Positions 39,733 to 49,163 of a stretch of DNA of 54,864 nucleotides are shown here, one piece after another. Source of the DNA: Bacteroidales bacterium (GTDB lineage: Bacteria; Bacteroidota; Bacteroidia; Bacteroidales; UBA932); assembly GCA_017848635.1 (NCBI GenBank), contig JAFIHK010000011.1, positions 1 through 54,864 on the forward strand. The letters run 5' to 3'. Every line of letters starts with the position of its first letter. Position 1 is the stretch's first letter. The position numbers were made by a program, and so were the translations under genes. The notes beneath the pieces are model-generated. The model had not been told where the DNA came from. It ran no database searches and saw only the letters and a list, made by a program, of their open reading frames with translations.

Positions 39733-40680
39733 ATGAATAAAGAGTTAAGGGAAAGAGCTATCAGGGCGATAAGGGAGATTTTTCCCAAAGCCGTTAAAAC
39801 CTCTATTTGGCTGATTAAAATCACAGTAAGTATCTCAGCGGCTATTTTGCTGCTGAGATACTTTAATATATTACCATGGTTTTCTGAGCTTATAAGCCCG
39901 GTGTTTAACTATATAGGATTACCAGGCGAAGCTTCACTTGCATTTGTAACCGGGTACTTTGTGAATGTATACTCCGCTATTGCTGTAATGGCTACGCTGG
40001 AGATGAATACAAGAGCGATTACGATACTTTCGGTAATGGTGTTGTGTGCTCACAACATTATAACCGAGAGCGCCATTCAAAAAAAGACCGGCTCATCAGC
40101 TATCAGAATCGTTTTAACAAGAACCATATCTGCTTTTGCTCTCGGATTTTTGCTTAATCTCGTTATGCCGGGTGTAGTGAGTAAGGGAGCTGCGGCAATG
40201 GTTCAGGAGAAGATGGATCTGCTTCCGATGCTTAATGAGTGGCTTGTAAGTACAGGAAGATTGGTATTGAAAATGACACTCCTGATTATGTCGCTTTCGG
40301 TTCTTCAGGCTATTCTGTCGGAGTTTGGAATAATAAGGTGGCTCTCAAAGTTACTGAGACCGCTAATGACTATATTCGGCCTCCCCGCAAAAACATCATT
40401 TCTCTGGATAATTGCGAATGTACTTGGCCTTGCATATGGAGGAGCAATCATGATGGAAGAGGTGGATACCGGTAAGATTACAAAAGATGATGCCAAGCTT
40501 TTAAATCAACATATTGGTATCTCCCACAGTAATCTTGAAGATGTAATTCTCCTGTATTCTGTAGGGGGATTGGTAATTTGGATGTTATTCTCAAGATGGC
40601 TCTTCTCTATACTGCTGGTTTGGGAGATGAGGCTTGAGCTGGCTATAAGAAAAAAATTTGTAACTTTGCAACCCAATTAA
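39733..40680 (+). CDS. Nucleoside-recognition (Gate) domain membrane protein
   Basis: A 315-residue inner-membrane protein with about eight hydrophobic segments in two halves. Each half resembles the Gate domain also found in nucleoside transporters, FeoB and the SpmA/SpmB sporulation proteins: SPVFNYIGLPGEASLAFVTG in the first and LRPLMTIFGLPAKTSFLWII in the second, then GGAIMMEEVDTGKITKDDAK. Both lobes share a GLP motif, consistent with internal duplication. The substrate is unknown. The start at 39733 is chosen because the extra residues from 39697 cross the likely promoter. Confidence 0.78.
   Translation: MNKELRERAIRAIREIFPKAVKTSIWLIKITVSISAAILLLRYFNILPWFSELISPVFNYIGLPGEASLAFVTGYFVNVYSAIAVMATLEMNTRAITILSVMVLCAHNIITESAIQKKTGSSAIRIVLTRTISAFALGFLLNLVMPGVVSKGAAAMVQEKMDLLPMLNEWLVSTGRLVLKMTLLIMSLSVLQAILSEFGIIRWLSKLLRPLMTIFGLPAKTSFLWIIANVLGLAYGGAIMMEEVDTGKITKDDAKLLNQHIGISHSNLEDVILLYSVGGLVIWMLFSRWLFSILLVWEMRLELAIRKKFVTLQPN
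40661..40668 (+). promoter_or_regulatory. Promoter -7 element of trxB
   Basis: TAACTTTG fits TAnnTTTG and lies inside the last codons of the preceding gene. Transcription would start about 17 bases before the trxB ATG at 40692. The -33 region is weak (TTGA at 40634-40637). Confidence 0.5.
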
Positions 40681-40691
40681 TTAAAACACAT

Positions 40692-41627
40692 ATGAGTTCA
40701 GAAAATATAAAATGTTTAATCATCGGTAGCGGACCCGCAGGTTATACTGCGGCAATCTATGCCGCCAGAGCTAACCTCTCGCCGGTTGTTTACGAAGGTA
40801 TTCAGCCAGGAGGGCAGCTTACAACAACAACAGAAATTGATAACTTCCCGGGCTACCCTAATGGCACTACAGGCCAGGCAATGATGGATGATTTAAAGGC
40901 TCAGGCAGAGAGATTCGGCACATCCGTAAGATTCGGGATGGTATCTGAGGTAGATTTGTCTCAACGGCCATTCAGAGTCATTATCGACAATGAAAAAGAG
41001 ATTTACGCAGAGACTCTCATTATTGCTACCGGAGCTACAGCCAAATATTTAGGCATTGAGAGTGAGGAGAAATATAAGGGTCAGGGAGTATCTGCCTGTG
41101 CAACTTGTGACGGTTTCTTTTATCGCGGCAAGGATGTTGCAGTAGTGGGTGGTGGGGATACCGCTTGTGAAGAGGCATCTTATCTCGCCGGCTTGTGCAA
41201 CAAGGTATATATGATAGTGAGAAGAGATGAGCTAAGAGCCTCGAAAGCGATGCAGGAGAGAGTAAAAAACACTCCTAACATTGAAATTCTCTGGCAGTAC
41301 AATACAAAAGAGATAGTGGGTACCCCTATCGGAGGTGTAAACGGAGCACTGCTCGTGCATAAAAACGGTTCGGAAAAAAAGATTGATATCCACGGATTCT
41401 TCCTTGCAATAGGACATCATCCAAACTCTGAACTTTTCAGCAAGTGGATCGACACTAACGAAGAGGGCTATATTATTACCGAAGGTAAGAGCAGCAAGAC
41501 AAATGTTCCCGGAGTATTTGCCGCAGGAGATGTTCAGGACCCTAACTACAGACAGGCAATTACCGCTGCAGGTTCGGGATGTATGGCCGCAATGGATGCT
41601 GAGAGATTTTTAACAGAAAACAGATAA
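40692..41627 (+). CDS. trxB: Thioredoxin-disulfide reductase
   Basis: A 311-residue flavoenzyme that passes electrons from NADPH to thioredoxin. It has the FAD motif IIGSGPAGYTAAIYAARANL, the redox pair CATC (Cys136, Cys139), the NADPH motif VVGGGDTACEEASYLAGL, and the final FAD motif GVFAAGDVQDPNYRQAITAA. It leads a tight run, trxB-bamD-rpoZ-coaBC-recN-nagB, with gaps of 2-10 bases. Confidence 0.97.
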   Translation: MSSENIKCLIIGSGPAGYTAAIYAARANLSPVVYEGIQPGGQLTTTTEIDNFPGYPNGTTGQAMMDDLKAQAERFGTSVRFGMVSEVDLSQRPFRVIIDNEKEIYAETLIIATGATAKYLGIESEEKYKGQGVSACATCDGFFYRGKDVAVVGGGDTACEEASYLAGLCNKVYMIVRRDELRASKAMQERVKNTPNIEILWQYNTKEIVGTPIGGVNGALLVHKNGSEKKIDIHGFFLAIGHHPNSELFSKWIDTNEEGYIITEGKSSKTNVPGVFAAGDVQDPNYRQAITAAGSGCMAAMDAERFLTENR

Positions 41628-41630
41628 AAA

Positions 41631-42428
41631 ATGAAATTCAGGTACTTTACTCTGATCCTCCTTGCCGGAGCATTTCTCACATCGTGTTCGATGGAGTACG
41701 ATAAACTTTTCAACAGCCCTGTCGTTCAGGACAAATATGAGGGGGCATTCAAGTATTTCAATGCAAAGAAGTACAACAAATCGGCAGAACTTCTGGAATC
41801 GATTCTTCTTGCCGTCAAGAATACGGAGCAGGAGGATACTGTACAGTACTATCTTGGTCTCAGTAACTATATGATGGGAGACTACATTACAGCTGAGGCA
41901 AATTTCGATCAATTCGGGCAGACATTTCCCAGAAGTCCTTTCACAGAACAGGCTAAATATTACAGAATTAAATGCCTTTACGCCGGAACATATCGCTATG
42001 AGCTGGATCAGATTCCAACATATAAGGCGCTATCTGTAATCAATGAGTTTGTATATGAATACCCTCAGAGTCAATACCTATCCGAATGCAAAGATATGAT
42101 GAAAGATCTTCAGGGCAGAGTTGACAAAAAGAGTTATGAGAACGCAAAGCTCTACTACAAGATAGAGGATTACAGGGCAGCTGCCTACGCACTCAAAACA
42201 GCATTGAAGGAGAATCCGGACAATATTTTCAGGGAAGATATTATGTTTTATATAGTTGCATCGAATTTCAAATACGCCAGTAACAGCTTTGCTGCAAAAC
42301 AAAAAGAGCGCTTTATGGTAGTAATCGATGAATATTATAACTTTGTAAGCGAATTCCCTGAGTCAAAATATCGCAAAGAGGCTGACACAATGTTTGAAAA
42401 GGCACAACAGGTAACAAAAATCAATTAA
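41631..42428 (+). CDS. bamD: Outer membrane assembly lipoprotein BamD
   Basis: A 265-residue lipoprotein (lipobox FLTSC, Cys19) built of TPR-like helices (AFKYFNAKKYNKSAELLESI, YYLGLSNYMMGDYITAEANF, FTEQAKYYRIKCLYAG), matching the YfiO/BamD family. With BamA it makes up the essential core of the machine that inserts outer-membrane barrel proteins. It begins 3 bases after trxB and ends 3 bases before rpoZ. Confidence 0.92.
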   Translation: MKFRYFTLILLAGAFLTSCSMEYDKLFNSPVVQDKYEGAFKYFNAKKYNKSAELLESILLAVKNTEQEDTVQYYLGLSNYMMGDYITAEANFDQFGQTFPRSPFTEQAKYYRIKCLYAGTYRYELDQIPTYKALSVINEFVYEYPQSQYLSECKDMMKDLQGRVDKKSYENAKLYYKIEDYRAAAYALKTALKENPDNIFREDIMFYIVASNFKYASNSFAAKQKERFMVVIDEYYNFVSEFPESKYRKEADTMFEKAQQVTKIN

Positions 42429-42431
42429 TAT

Positions 42432-42743
42432 ATGGAAATCAAAAAAGGAGTCCCAAACAACACAATTACAAGAGATGTAGCAAAGTTAGCTGCTCCAACG
42501 GGCAACATTTACGAGTCTATTGTAATTATGGCAAAAAGGGCTAATCAAATCTCTGCCGAATTAAAGCAGGAGCTTGAAAATAAACTCTCTGAATTCTCAA
42601 AGAGTGCAGATACTCTTGAGGAGACATTCGAGAACAGAGAGCAGATTGAGATATCTCGTCATTACGAAAAACTACCAAAGCCAACACTTCTCTCAATTAA
42701 TGAGTTTGAAGAGGGCAAGATCTATTCGAGAAAAGTAGTATAA
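42432..42743 (+). CDS. rpoZ: RNA polymerase omega subunit (Bacteroidota type)
   Basis: A 103-residue Rpb6/omega-like protein. TRDVAKLAAPTGNIYESIVI followed by MAKRANQIS is the omega core that clamps beta', and ENREQIEISRHYEKLPKPTL is the distinctive extension of the Bacteroidota omega. It sits between bamD and coaBC with 3-base gaps on both sides. Confidence 0.92.
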   Translation: MEIKKGVPNNTITRDVAKLAAPTGNIYESIVIMAKRANQISAELKQELENKLSEFSKSADTLEETFENREQIEISRHYEKLPKPTLLSINEFEEGKIYSRKVV

Positions 42744-42746
42744 TTT

Positions 42747-43946
42747 ATGCTGGAGGGTAAGAATATACTTTTGGGCATAACAGGCAGCATAGCAGCTTAC
42801 AAGGCTGCTGTGCTTGTTAGATGCCTGGTTAAAAGGGGAGCAAAAGTGAAGGTGCTTATGACTCCATCCTCAAAAGAGTTTATTACACCCCTGACAATGG
42901 CTACTTTAAGTGGCTCTCCAATCTTAACTGAATTCTTCAATCCCGAAAACGGAGAGTGGAACAGCCATGTAAAACTTGGTCTTTGGGCCGATCTTTATGT
43001 TATCGCCCCTGCGAGTGCCAATACTATTGCAAAGATGGCGAACGGAATTGCAGATAATCTTCTGCTGACAACATATCTGTCGGTCAGGTGCCCTGTTATG
43101 GTTGCACCCGCAATGGATATGGATATGTATTCACATCCAACCAATATTGAGAACCTTAATAAACTGGCCTCTATTGGTGTAGATATCGCCGAACCGGCTT
43201 CTGGAGAGTTGGCCAGCGGGCTTGAGGGAAAGGGTCGAATGGAGGAGCCTGAAATTATTTGTGCCAGAATAGAAGAGTTCTTCAAAAAAAAAAGTTCACT
43301 GAAAGGTAAGAGAGTTCTTATCTCTGCCGGACCAACGAGGGAACCGATTGACCCTGTGAGGTATATATCTAATCACTCATCCGGAAAAATGGGTTATGCC
43401 ATTGCATCGGAGTTTGCCTCCAGAGGTGCAGATGTGATGCTTGTAAGTGGCCCTACAGCGTGCAAAATCGAAAATTCATCAGTAAAAATTTTTCCTGTCA
43501 CCACTGCAGACGAAATGTATGAGAAGTGCGTGGAGCTATTCTCAACAGAACCGGACATTACAATCCTTGCCGCAGCTGTAGCCGATTATGCACCGGCAGA
43601 GTACAGCACTTCAAAAATAAAGAAAGAGGGCAGCCAATCATCTATAACTCTCAGAAAAAATCGGGATATTGCTGAGCAGATCGGTAATACCTCTATGAGG
43701 AGAGGTATTGTGGCAGGATTTGCACTTGAGACTGACAACGAAGAGTTTAATGCAATGGAAAAGATGAGGAGAAAAAATCTCGACATGATTATTCTTAACT
43801 CGTTAAATGATAAAGGTGCAGGATTCATGACCGATACAAATAAGATTACAATCTTCTCTAAAAGCGGAGAGAGAAGTGAGTTTCCGCTAATGACAAAAAA
43901 AGAGACTGCATCGGCAATCGTGGATTACATCAATAAAATTGTGTAA
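42747..43946 (+). CDS. coaBC: Bifunctional phosphopantothenoylcysteine decarboxylase/synthetase
   Basis: A 399-residue fusion for coenzyme A synthesis. The N-terminal flavin decarboxylase (CoaC, 1-180) has GITGSIAAYKA, the active-site His74 (WNSHVKLG), PASANT and the substrate run ELASGLEGKGRM. The C-terminal synthetase (CoaB, from about 185) starts with RVLISAGPTREPIDPVRYIS and has the KIKK motif. In the CoaC part Ser157 stands where E. coli has catalytic Cys158 (LACG there, LASG here). I suspect a lineage-wide variant rather than loss of function. Confidence 0.95.
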   Translation: MLEGKNILLGITGSIAAYKAAVLVRCLVKRGAKVKVLMTPSSKEFITPLTMATLSGSPILTEFFNPENGEWNSHVKLGLWADLYVIAPASANTIAKMANGIADNLLLTTYLSVRCPVMVAPAMDMDMYSHPTNIENLNKLASIGVDIAEPASGELASGLEGKGRMEEPEIICARIEEFFKKKSSLKGKRVLISAGPTREPIDPVRYISNHSSGKMGYAIASEFASRGADVMLVSGPTACKIENSSVKIFPVTTADEMYEKCVELFSTEPDITILAAAVADYAPAEYSTSKIKKEGSQSSITLRKNRDIAEQIGNTSMRRGIVAGFALETDNEEFNAMEKMRRKNLDMIILNSLNDKGAGFMTDTNKITIFSKSGERSEFPLMTKKETASAIVDYINKIV

Positions 43947-43948
43947 TT

Positions 43949-45625
43949 ATGATAAAATCTCTATCTGTTTCTAACTATGCCCTTATTGAGCATCTGGAGA
44001 TTACCCTTCCCGAGGGATTGATTATTATTACAGGTGAAACAGGTGCCGGAAAATCAATTCTGCTCGGTGCAATATCTCTGCTTATGGGCTCTAAATGCGA
44101 TACCGGAGTTCTAAAGAACGAGAATAAGAACTGTATAGTAGAGGCTGAGTTCAACACTACTCCCGACTCATCAATGACTCTTCTGTTCGAAAATGAGGGG
44201 ATTGAAACAGATAAAAACATAGTAGTAAGAAGAGTGATATCTCCGGGTGGGAAGAGTCGATCTTTCGTAAATGACAATCCGGTTTCACTTCAATTTTTAA
44301 AGACTCTCTCTGAGTATCTGATCGATATACATGCGCAACATCAACATCTGCTCTTAGCCGACAGCACTTTCCAGCTATCTGTCCTTGACTCCTTCTGTGG
44401 AAATGGTCCGCTTATTGAAAAGTATACAGAGTGTTACAAGAATTACAATGATGCTGTGGCAAGAGTAAAGCGATTAACTGCTCAGTTAAATAGATCATCG
44501 GAGGAGAGCGATTATGATAATTACGTACTTAACCAACTCAAAGAGGCTCAGCTAAAAGAGGGAGAGTTGGAGGAGCTTGAAGATGAGTATGCTCTTTTAA
44601 GCAGCGCCGGTGAGATCAGATCCTCTTTTGAGGAGATTGAAAAACTTACAAATATTGAGGATATCTCTTTTGTTGCGAATCTCAAAGAGGCTGTCTCTAT
44701 CCTCAACAGAACATCTGCCAAATTTAAACCTGCATCAGAACTTGCAGAGAGGCTGGAGAGCTGCAGGATAGAGCTGAGAGATATTGAAGCGGAGATTGCA
44801 AAGCTTGCGGAATCGGTTAATCTCTCTCCGGAGAGGGTCTCTATTCTTGAAGAGCGGATCTCTCTCATATACAGTCTTATGAAAAGGCATAAGAGAGACA
44901 GTGTCAAGGAGTTGATCGATCTTAGAGATGAGTTGGAAAACAAAAACAGCAGCTCAGACAATCTTAAATTCGAGCTTGAAGAGGCACAAAAAGAGGCTGA
45001 TCATCTAAAGAGAGAGAGAGATAGATCTGCTGAGAAGCTAAGAGAGAGCAGAGAGAGCTCCCTTAAGAGGTTTGCAGATGTAGTAACCTACAACATCCGA
45101 GAGCTGGAAATGCCACATGCCCAATTTATTGCGGAACTTGAAGATTTACCGGACTTTGGAGCTATGGGTAGTGAGGGCGTTAGATTTATGTTCTCAGCCA
45201 ATAAAAATGTTCAGGTGAGGGAGCTAAATAAGATAGCCTCAGGTGGTGAGATGTCAAGGATTATGCTGTGCCTCAAAACCCTAAATGTCAATACAATAGG
45301 CACTCCGACAATGATTTTTGACGAGATCGACACGGGTGTTTCGGGCAGGATCGCCGATAAAATGGGCAATTTGCTTGTTGAATTATCAAAAAACTTACAG
45401 ATATTTGCAATCACACATTTGCCTCAGATTGCGAGCAAAGGCGGGACCCATCTTCTTGTATACAAGGATATTGAAGAGGGCGGTGTCACTAAAACCAAGA
45501 TTAAAGAGATATCCGGATCGGAAAGGGAGGAGGAGATTGCAAGGATGCTCAGTGGGTCACAAGTGACAAATGCTGCATTTGAAAATGCAAGAGAGTTGCT
45601 GAAAAACGGAAATAATTTAAACTAA
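43949..45625 (+). CDS. recN: DNA repair protein RecN
   Basis: A 558-residue SMC-like ATPase for double-strand break repair. The N-terminal Walker A is [14 protein letters not shown]; a coiled coil spans roughly 155-370 (rich in Glu, Lys, Arg and Ser); the C-terminal ABC signature ([16 protein letters not shown]) and Walker B ([13 protein letters not shown]) are intact, followed by [11 protein letters not shown]. It starts 2 bases after coaBC. Confidence 0.96.
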   Translation: MIKSLSVSNYALIEHLEITLPEGLIIITGETGAGKSILLGAISLLMGSKCDTGVLKNENKNCIVEAEFNTTPDSSMTLLFENEGIETDKNIVVRRVISPGGKSRSFVNDNPVSLQFLKTLSEYLIDIHAQHQHLLLADSTFQLSVLDSFCGNGPLIEKYTECYKNYNDAVARVKRLTAQLNRSSEESDYDNYVLNQLKEAQLKEGELEELEDEYALLSSAGEIRSSFEEIEKLTNIEDISFVANLKEAVSILNRTSAKFKPASELAERLESCRIELRDIEAEIAKLAESVNLSPERVSILEERISLIYSLMKRHKRDSVKELIDLRDELENKNSSSDNLKFELEEAQKEADHLKRERDRSAEKLRESRESSLKRFADVVTYNIRELEMPHAQFIAELEDLPDFGAMGSEGVRFMFSANKNVQVRELNKIASGGEMSRIMLCLKTLNVNTIGTPTMIFDEIDTGVSGRIADKMGNLLVELSKNLQIFAITHLPQIASKGGTHLLVYKDIEEGGVTKTKIKEISGSEREEEIARMLSGSQVTNAAFENARELLKNGNNLN

Positions 45626-45635
45626 AAATCTTAAT

Positions 45636-46445
45636 ATGAGACTAATTATCCAAGATTCCTACGAAAAAATCTCTAAATGGGCGGCTGCTTACATTGTGAA
45701 ACGAATTAAGGAGTTTGCTCCAACCGAAGAGAGGCCTTTCGTACTGGGACTTCCAACAGGATCCACACCAAGAGGTACCTACAAGGAACTCATCAGGCTC
45801 TATAAAGAGAATATCGTTTCTTTCAAGAATGTGGTTACATTTAATATGGACGAGTATATTGGCCTTCCGAAGGACCATCCTCAAACATATCATACATTTA
45901 TGTGGGATAATTTCTTCCGCCACATAGATATTCGCCCGGAAAATGTTAACATTCTTGACGGCAATGCCCCTGACCTGGAACTAGAGTGCGAAAACTTTGA
46001 AAAGAAGATGGCCGCATACGGCGGTATCAACCTGTTTATGGGTGGTATCGGTCCGGACGGACATATCGCATTTAACGAACCGGGGTCATCTCTTACATCA
46101 AGAACCAGAAAGAAAAATCTAACCACCGATACCAGAATTGCTAACTCAAGGTTCTTCGAGAACGACATAAACCAGGTGCCTAAAACCGCCCTTACTGTCG
46201 GAATCGGAACAATAATGGATGCAAAAGAGGTAATGATACTTGTTAATGGTCATCACAAAGCAAGAGCGCTATACCACGCTGTTGAAGATGGCGTTAACCA
46301 TATGTGGACAATAAGCGTGCTTCAGATGCATCCACGAGGAATTATTGTATGCGATGAAGATGCAATTGATGAATTAAAGGTGGGCACAGTTAAATATTTC
46401 AAAGACATTGAGAAGGAGAATCTAGATCCTAACTCACTGCTTTGA
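45636..46445 (+). CDS. nagB: Glucosamine-6-phosphate deaminase
   Basis: A 269-residue enzyme turning glucosamine 6-phosphate into fructose 6-phosphate and ammonia. [35 protein letters not shown] and [18 protein letters not shown] give the catalytic Asp, Asp, His and Glu. The allosteric GlcNAc-6-phosphate site known from the E. coli enzyme looks kept: the Ser pair, the SRTRKK run and a Tyr in VKYF near the C-terminus. It follows recN by 10 bases, and its 3' end overlaps the convergent hydrolase gene by 12 bases. Confidence 0.96.
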   Translation: MRLIIQDSYEKISKWAAAYIVKRIKEFAPTEERPFVLGLPTGSTPRGTYKELIRLYKENIVSFKNVVTFNMDEYIGLPKDHPQTYHTFMWDNFFRHIDIRPENVNILDGNAPDLELECENFEKKMAAYGGINLFMGGIGPDGHIAFNEPGSSLTSRTRKKNLTTDTRIANSRFFENDINQVPKTALTVGIGTIMDAKEVMILVNGHHKARALYHAVEDGVNHMWTISVLQMHPRGIIVCDEDAIDELKVGTVKYFKDIEKENLDPNSLL

Positions 46446-47516
46446 TAAAAAATCTGCCGCTCTGCGGAACACCTCTTTAAACCAGTACTCCTTCGAATCC
46501 TTTTCAGGTATATTAACAGGAAAAGGCATTTCGTGGGAGTACTTGTATGTAAAATCGAGCTCCTCAAGGCATTTTGGCCACACCGAGCCAAGTGCTCTCT
46601 TTATACCTTTTGTCGGGATTACTCTATCCTGTTTTAGCGATACTACTTTCACTCTTTGATAATTTTCCATATAGAACCGCAATCTCTCTCTTCTTAATGC
46701 GCGGGTTCCTATGTGAGATATAAATGCCTTGTCTATCGAATCAAGTTGCTCCCTCTTTTTAAATAGCTTAATAAATCTACTACTATAGTACCGTTTAAGT
46801 ATGTAGTAGGATTCCCGATCCATTATAAGTCTGGAATTTCCATCCATCTTGCGAAAAACGGATCCAGCACAGAACATAAAAAGCCTGCAGTTTGAAAATC
46901 TGCCCATAGGATCGGACTGTAAGAGAACCTGTGAGAGCAAACCTCCTATCGAGTAAGCAAAAATATCGAACTTAGCCCCTTTGTCAATAACCGGATGCTC
47001 CCCTCTGTGAATCTGGTCTATAAGTTGACAGACATTGAAGATTGTCTGCTTCCCTGATATGTAGAAACGGTAAGGATCCGATTTAATTCTTGAACTAAGA
47101 GCATAATTGGCGAATGTAAGATTCTCTTTTCGTGCGCGTTTTTTTCCGGCAAGTCTCCCTATGAATGATGACATTAACCTTACATTGCTCCACTCGACAG
47201 GACTTCGGTTCATATGGAAAGCCAGTGGGAACATTACCACTCCCCTGCCTGTGCGCTTTGCGAGCTCTTCGGCCCATGAGTTATATTTATCCCAACTCCT
47301 CTCATTCAACCCGTGAAACAGGAATATAAATGATTTAACCTTACCCTCTCCCGAATATTCATCTTCCGGATCGACTATAAAGTAGTCGAACCTGTTATTC
47401 ATCTGGAATTCGTCGTCGCTGTTGCTAAGAAACTCCGGGACAGGAGAAACTCTTCGCTCCCTCAGAATATCCTCACTGCGAAATGTCTCTAAGAATGATA
47501 CCTTGTATGTCTTCAT
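46434..47516 (-). CDS. Alpha/beta-hydrolase-like protein of unknown function
   Basis: A 360-residue cytosolic-looking protein. I start at the ATG at 47516 ([10 protein letters not shown]); an in-frame Met at 47603 would run through the repeat region upstream. Alpha/beta hydrolase hallmarks: an oxyanion HG in [16 protein letters not shown], a nucleophile elbow FAYSIGGLL with Ser189 (Ala-Tyr-Ser-Ile-Gly rather than Gly-x-Ser-x-Gly), an acid at Asp297 (KQDRVIP) and a His at 328 (YSHEMPF). The order Ser-Asp-His is right for the fold. Substrate unknown; no signal peptide. It diverges from the LytTR regulator gene, which may control it. Confidence 0.68.
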   Translation of the reverse strand: MKTYKVSFLETFRSEDILRERRVSPVPEFLSNSDDEFQMNNRFDYFIVDPEDEYSGEGKVKSFIFLFHGLNERSWDKYNSWAEELAKRTGRGVVMFPLAFHMNRSPVEWSNVRLMSSFIGRLAGKKRARKENLTFANYALSSRIKSDPYRFYISGKQTIFNVCQLIDQIHRGEHPVIDKGAKFDIFAYSIGGLLSQVLLQSDPMGRFSNCRLFMFCAGSVFRKMDGNSRLIMDRESYYILKRYYSSRFIKLFKKREQLDSIDKAFISHIGTRALRRERLRFYMENYQRVKVVSLKQDRVIPTKGIKRALGSVWPKCLEELDFTYKYSHEMPFPVNIPEKDSKEYWFKEVFRRAADFLSKQ

Positions 47517-47590
47517 AACAACTCTTTTTTGCAAAAAAACCACAAGCTGAATGAGTCTCAAAAAAAATGGTGCTTTATCGAAGATTTTGG

Positions 47591-47637
47591 GACGAAAATT
47601 CAAAATAGAGGACGAAAACTCTTTATATGTGACGAAA
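47591..47637 (+). repeat. Three GACGAAA direct repeats at 20-base spacing (candidate regulator sites)
   Basis: GACGAAA occurs at 47591-47597, 47611-47617 and 47631-47637, each exactly 20 bases from the next; the first two are identical over GGACGAAAA. The third sits 5 bases before the -7 element of the LytTR gene. LytTR regulators bind pairs of direct repeats about two helical turns apart, so autoregulation by the downstream gene product is a natural reading. Confidence 0.6.
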
Positions 47638-47642
47638 TAAAC

Positions 47643-47650
47643 TATTTTTG
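47643..47650 (+). promoter_or_regulatory. Promoter -7 element of the LytTR gene
   Basis: TATTTTTG fits TAnnTTTG and lies 9 bases before the ATG at 47660, giving a very short leader. There is no good TTTG at -33; the repeat array occupies that zone, as expected for an activator-dependent or repressible promoter. Confidence 0.55.
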
Positions 47651-47659
47651 TATTCAGAT

Positions 47660-48508
47660 ATGAATGTGCCCGGATATATAAATCAAAAGGGTAATATTGT
47701 GAGGCTGGTCGGCTTCACAGCCCTTTTTGCGCTGATATTCATTAACATATATCAGCCATTCCAGTCAAATGCCTGGTATCCGGTATCAAAGTTCATGTTT
47801 TTCGTCTTCTCCAGCCTTATCATTCTTACAGGAGTTCTTGTAGTTATTATTAGCAGAATAATTATGTATTTCCGTGCTAAAAAAGCACCGATCTCCTATA
47901 TACAATATGGAGTGTGGGTTTTTTGCGAGATACTTTTAATGTCTTTGTTCTACACGATTTATACAATTATTGTAAGAAGGGCCACAGGCTCTCCTGACCC
48001 TGTGGATGTATTTAAAACATGTTTTATAAACACCTCTCTTGTTATTCTCCTTCCTTACGGTGTTTTAACTCTCTATTTTGCCTGGGCAGATTCTAAAAAG
48101 AGGCTGGCAATGCTGGAAAACGGAGAGATTTTGGAGAGCGAAAAGCCAAAAGCCATCTCTTTCAAGGATGAAAAAGGTATTCTCAGACTATCTCTCTCAT
48201 CTGAAAATATTCTATATATAGAAGCTTCGGAGAATTATGCAGTGATTCACTATATGAATCTTGGGAGAACAAAAGAGTATCTGCTCCGTAATACGCTCAG
48301 AAATATAGAGTCATCGCTGTTAAACACCTCTGTCTTGAGATGCCACCGCTCATACCTGGTAAACTTTGCAAGGGTAAAGGTTATAAGAAAGACTAAAGAC
48401 GGGCTCGTACTTGAGCTTGATGCAGAGAATATACCAGAACTCCCGGTATCAAAGAGCTACCAGGAGTCTGTCAGAAAAAAGTTTTTCGGAGATAGTGAAA
48501 ACTCCTGA
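47660..48508 (+). CDS. Membrane-anchored LytTR-family transcriptional regulator
   Basis: A 282-residue protein with four predicted membrane segments in the first 150 residues (LVGFTALFALIFINIYQPF; FMFFVFSSLIILTGVLVVII; a third near 95-110; TSLVILLPYGVLTLYFAWA) and a C-terminal LytTR DNA-binding domain from about 180 (LYIEASENYAVIHYM, LRCHRSYLVNFARVKVI, LPVSKSYQESVRKKF). It has no receiver domain, so it is a one-component membrane regulator rather than a classical response regulator. I use the ATG at 47660; the in-frame TTG at 47648 lies within the -7 element. The signal sensed is unknown. Confidence 0.88.
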   Translation: MNVPGYINQKGNIVRLVGFTALFALIFINIYQPFQSNAWYPVSKFMFFVFSSLIILTGVLVVIISRIIMYFRAKKAPISYIQYGVWVFCEILLMSLFYTIYTIIVRRATGSPDPVDVFKTCFINTSLVILLPYGVLTLYFAWADSKKRLAMLENGEILESEKPKAISFKDEKGILRLSLSSENILYIEASENYAVIHYMNLGRTKEYLLRNTLRNIESSLLNTSVLRCHRSYLVNFARVKVIRKTKDGLVLELDAENIPELPVSKSYQESVRKKFFGDSENS

Positions 48509-48527
48509 CTGAAGAGTGTTGAATTGA

Positions 48528-49079
48528 TTATTTTATAAGTTTTACAATCTCTTCACTCTGAGGCTTAACTTTTGACGGGAAAAACGCAACCAATTCACCA
48601 TTCTCATTGATAAGGTATTTACAGAAATTCCATCCTGGCTCCTGCTCATTCCAACCATTTTCCGATTTTGAAGTGAGCCATTTGTATACATCATTTTTAT
48701 CTGCACCCCTCACCGAAGATTTCTCCATCATTGTAAAGGTTACTCCGTAATTGATTTGACAAAACTCTTTAATTTGATCGTTGCTGCCGGGGTCCTGCCC
48801 TCCAAAATCATTGGATGGAAAACCTAATAGTACCAGTTTATCCTTATAATTCTGCGAGAGTTTTTCAAGGTCATCGAATTGTGGAGTGTATCCGCATTTA
48901 GATGCTGTATTAACTATGAGAACATACTTCCCTTTTAATTTTGAGAAATCGAATTTAACACCGTCAATTGTATTAAACGATAGTGTGTAAAAGTCTACGG
49001 AACCCTTTTTGCCGCTCTGGGCATTGACGATTGATGTTCCAAAAAACAACATTGTTATAAAGAGGTAAAAATTCTTCAT
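48528..49079 (-). CDS. Exported glutathione-peroxidase-family protein
   Basis: A 183-residue protein with a cleavable signal peptide (cut after IVNA) and the peroxidase fold. The catalytic Cys62 is in VNTASKCGYTPQF; GFPSNDFGGQDPGSN supplies the Gln and PGWNFCKYLIN the Trp and Asn of the active-site tetrad. Cys107 (IKEFCQ) may be the resolving cysteine, which suggests a thioredoxin-dependent peroxidase. The envelope location is less common than the cytosolic form. It converges on the LytTR gene with a 19-base gap. Confidence 0.9.
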   Translation of the reverse strand: MKNFYLFITMLFFGTSIVNAQSGKKGSVDFYTLSFNTIDGVKFDFSKLKGKYVLIVNTASKCGYTPQFDDLEKLSQNYKDKLVLLGFPSNDFGGQDPGSNDQIKEFCQINYGVTFTMMEKSSVRGADKNDVYKWLTSKSENGWNEQEPGWNFCKYLINENGELVAFFPSKVKPQSEEIVKLIK

Positions 49080-49163
49080 TGTAATTTATTATTTCAAATT
49101 AATAGGAATACAAGAGTATTAATAATGATTAAATAAATTAACACCCATTTTTATAAATAGTTT

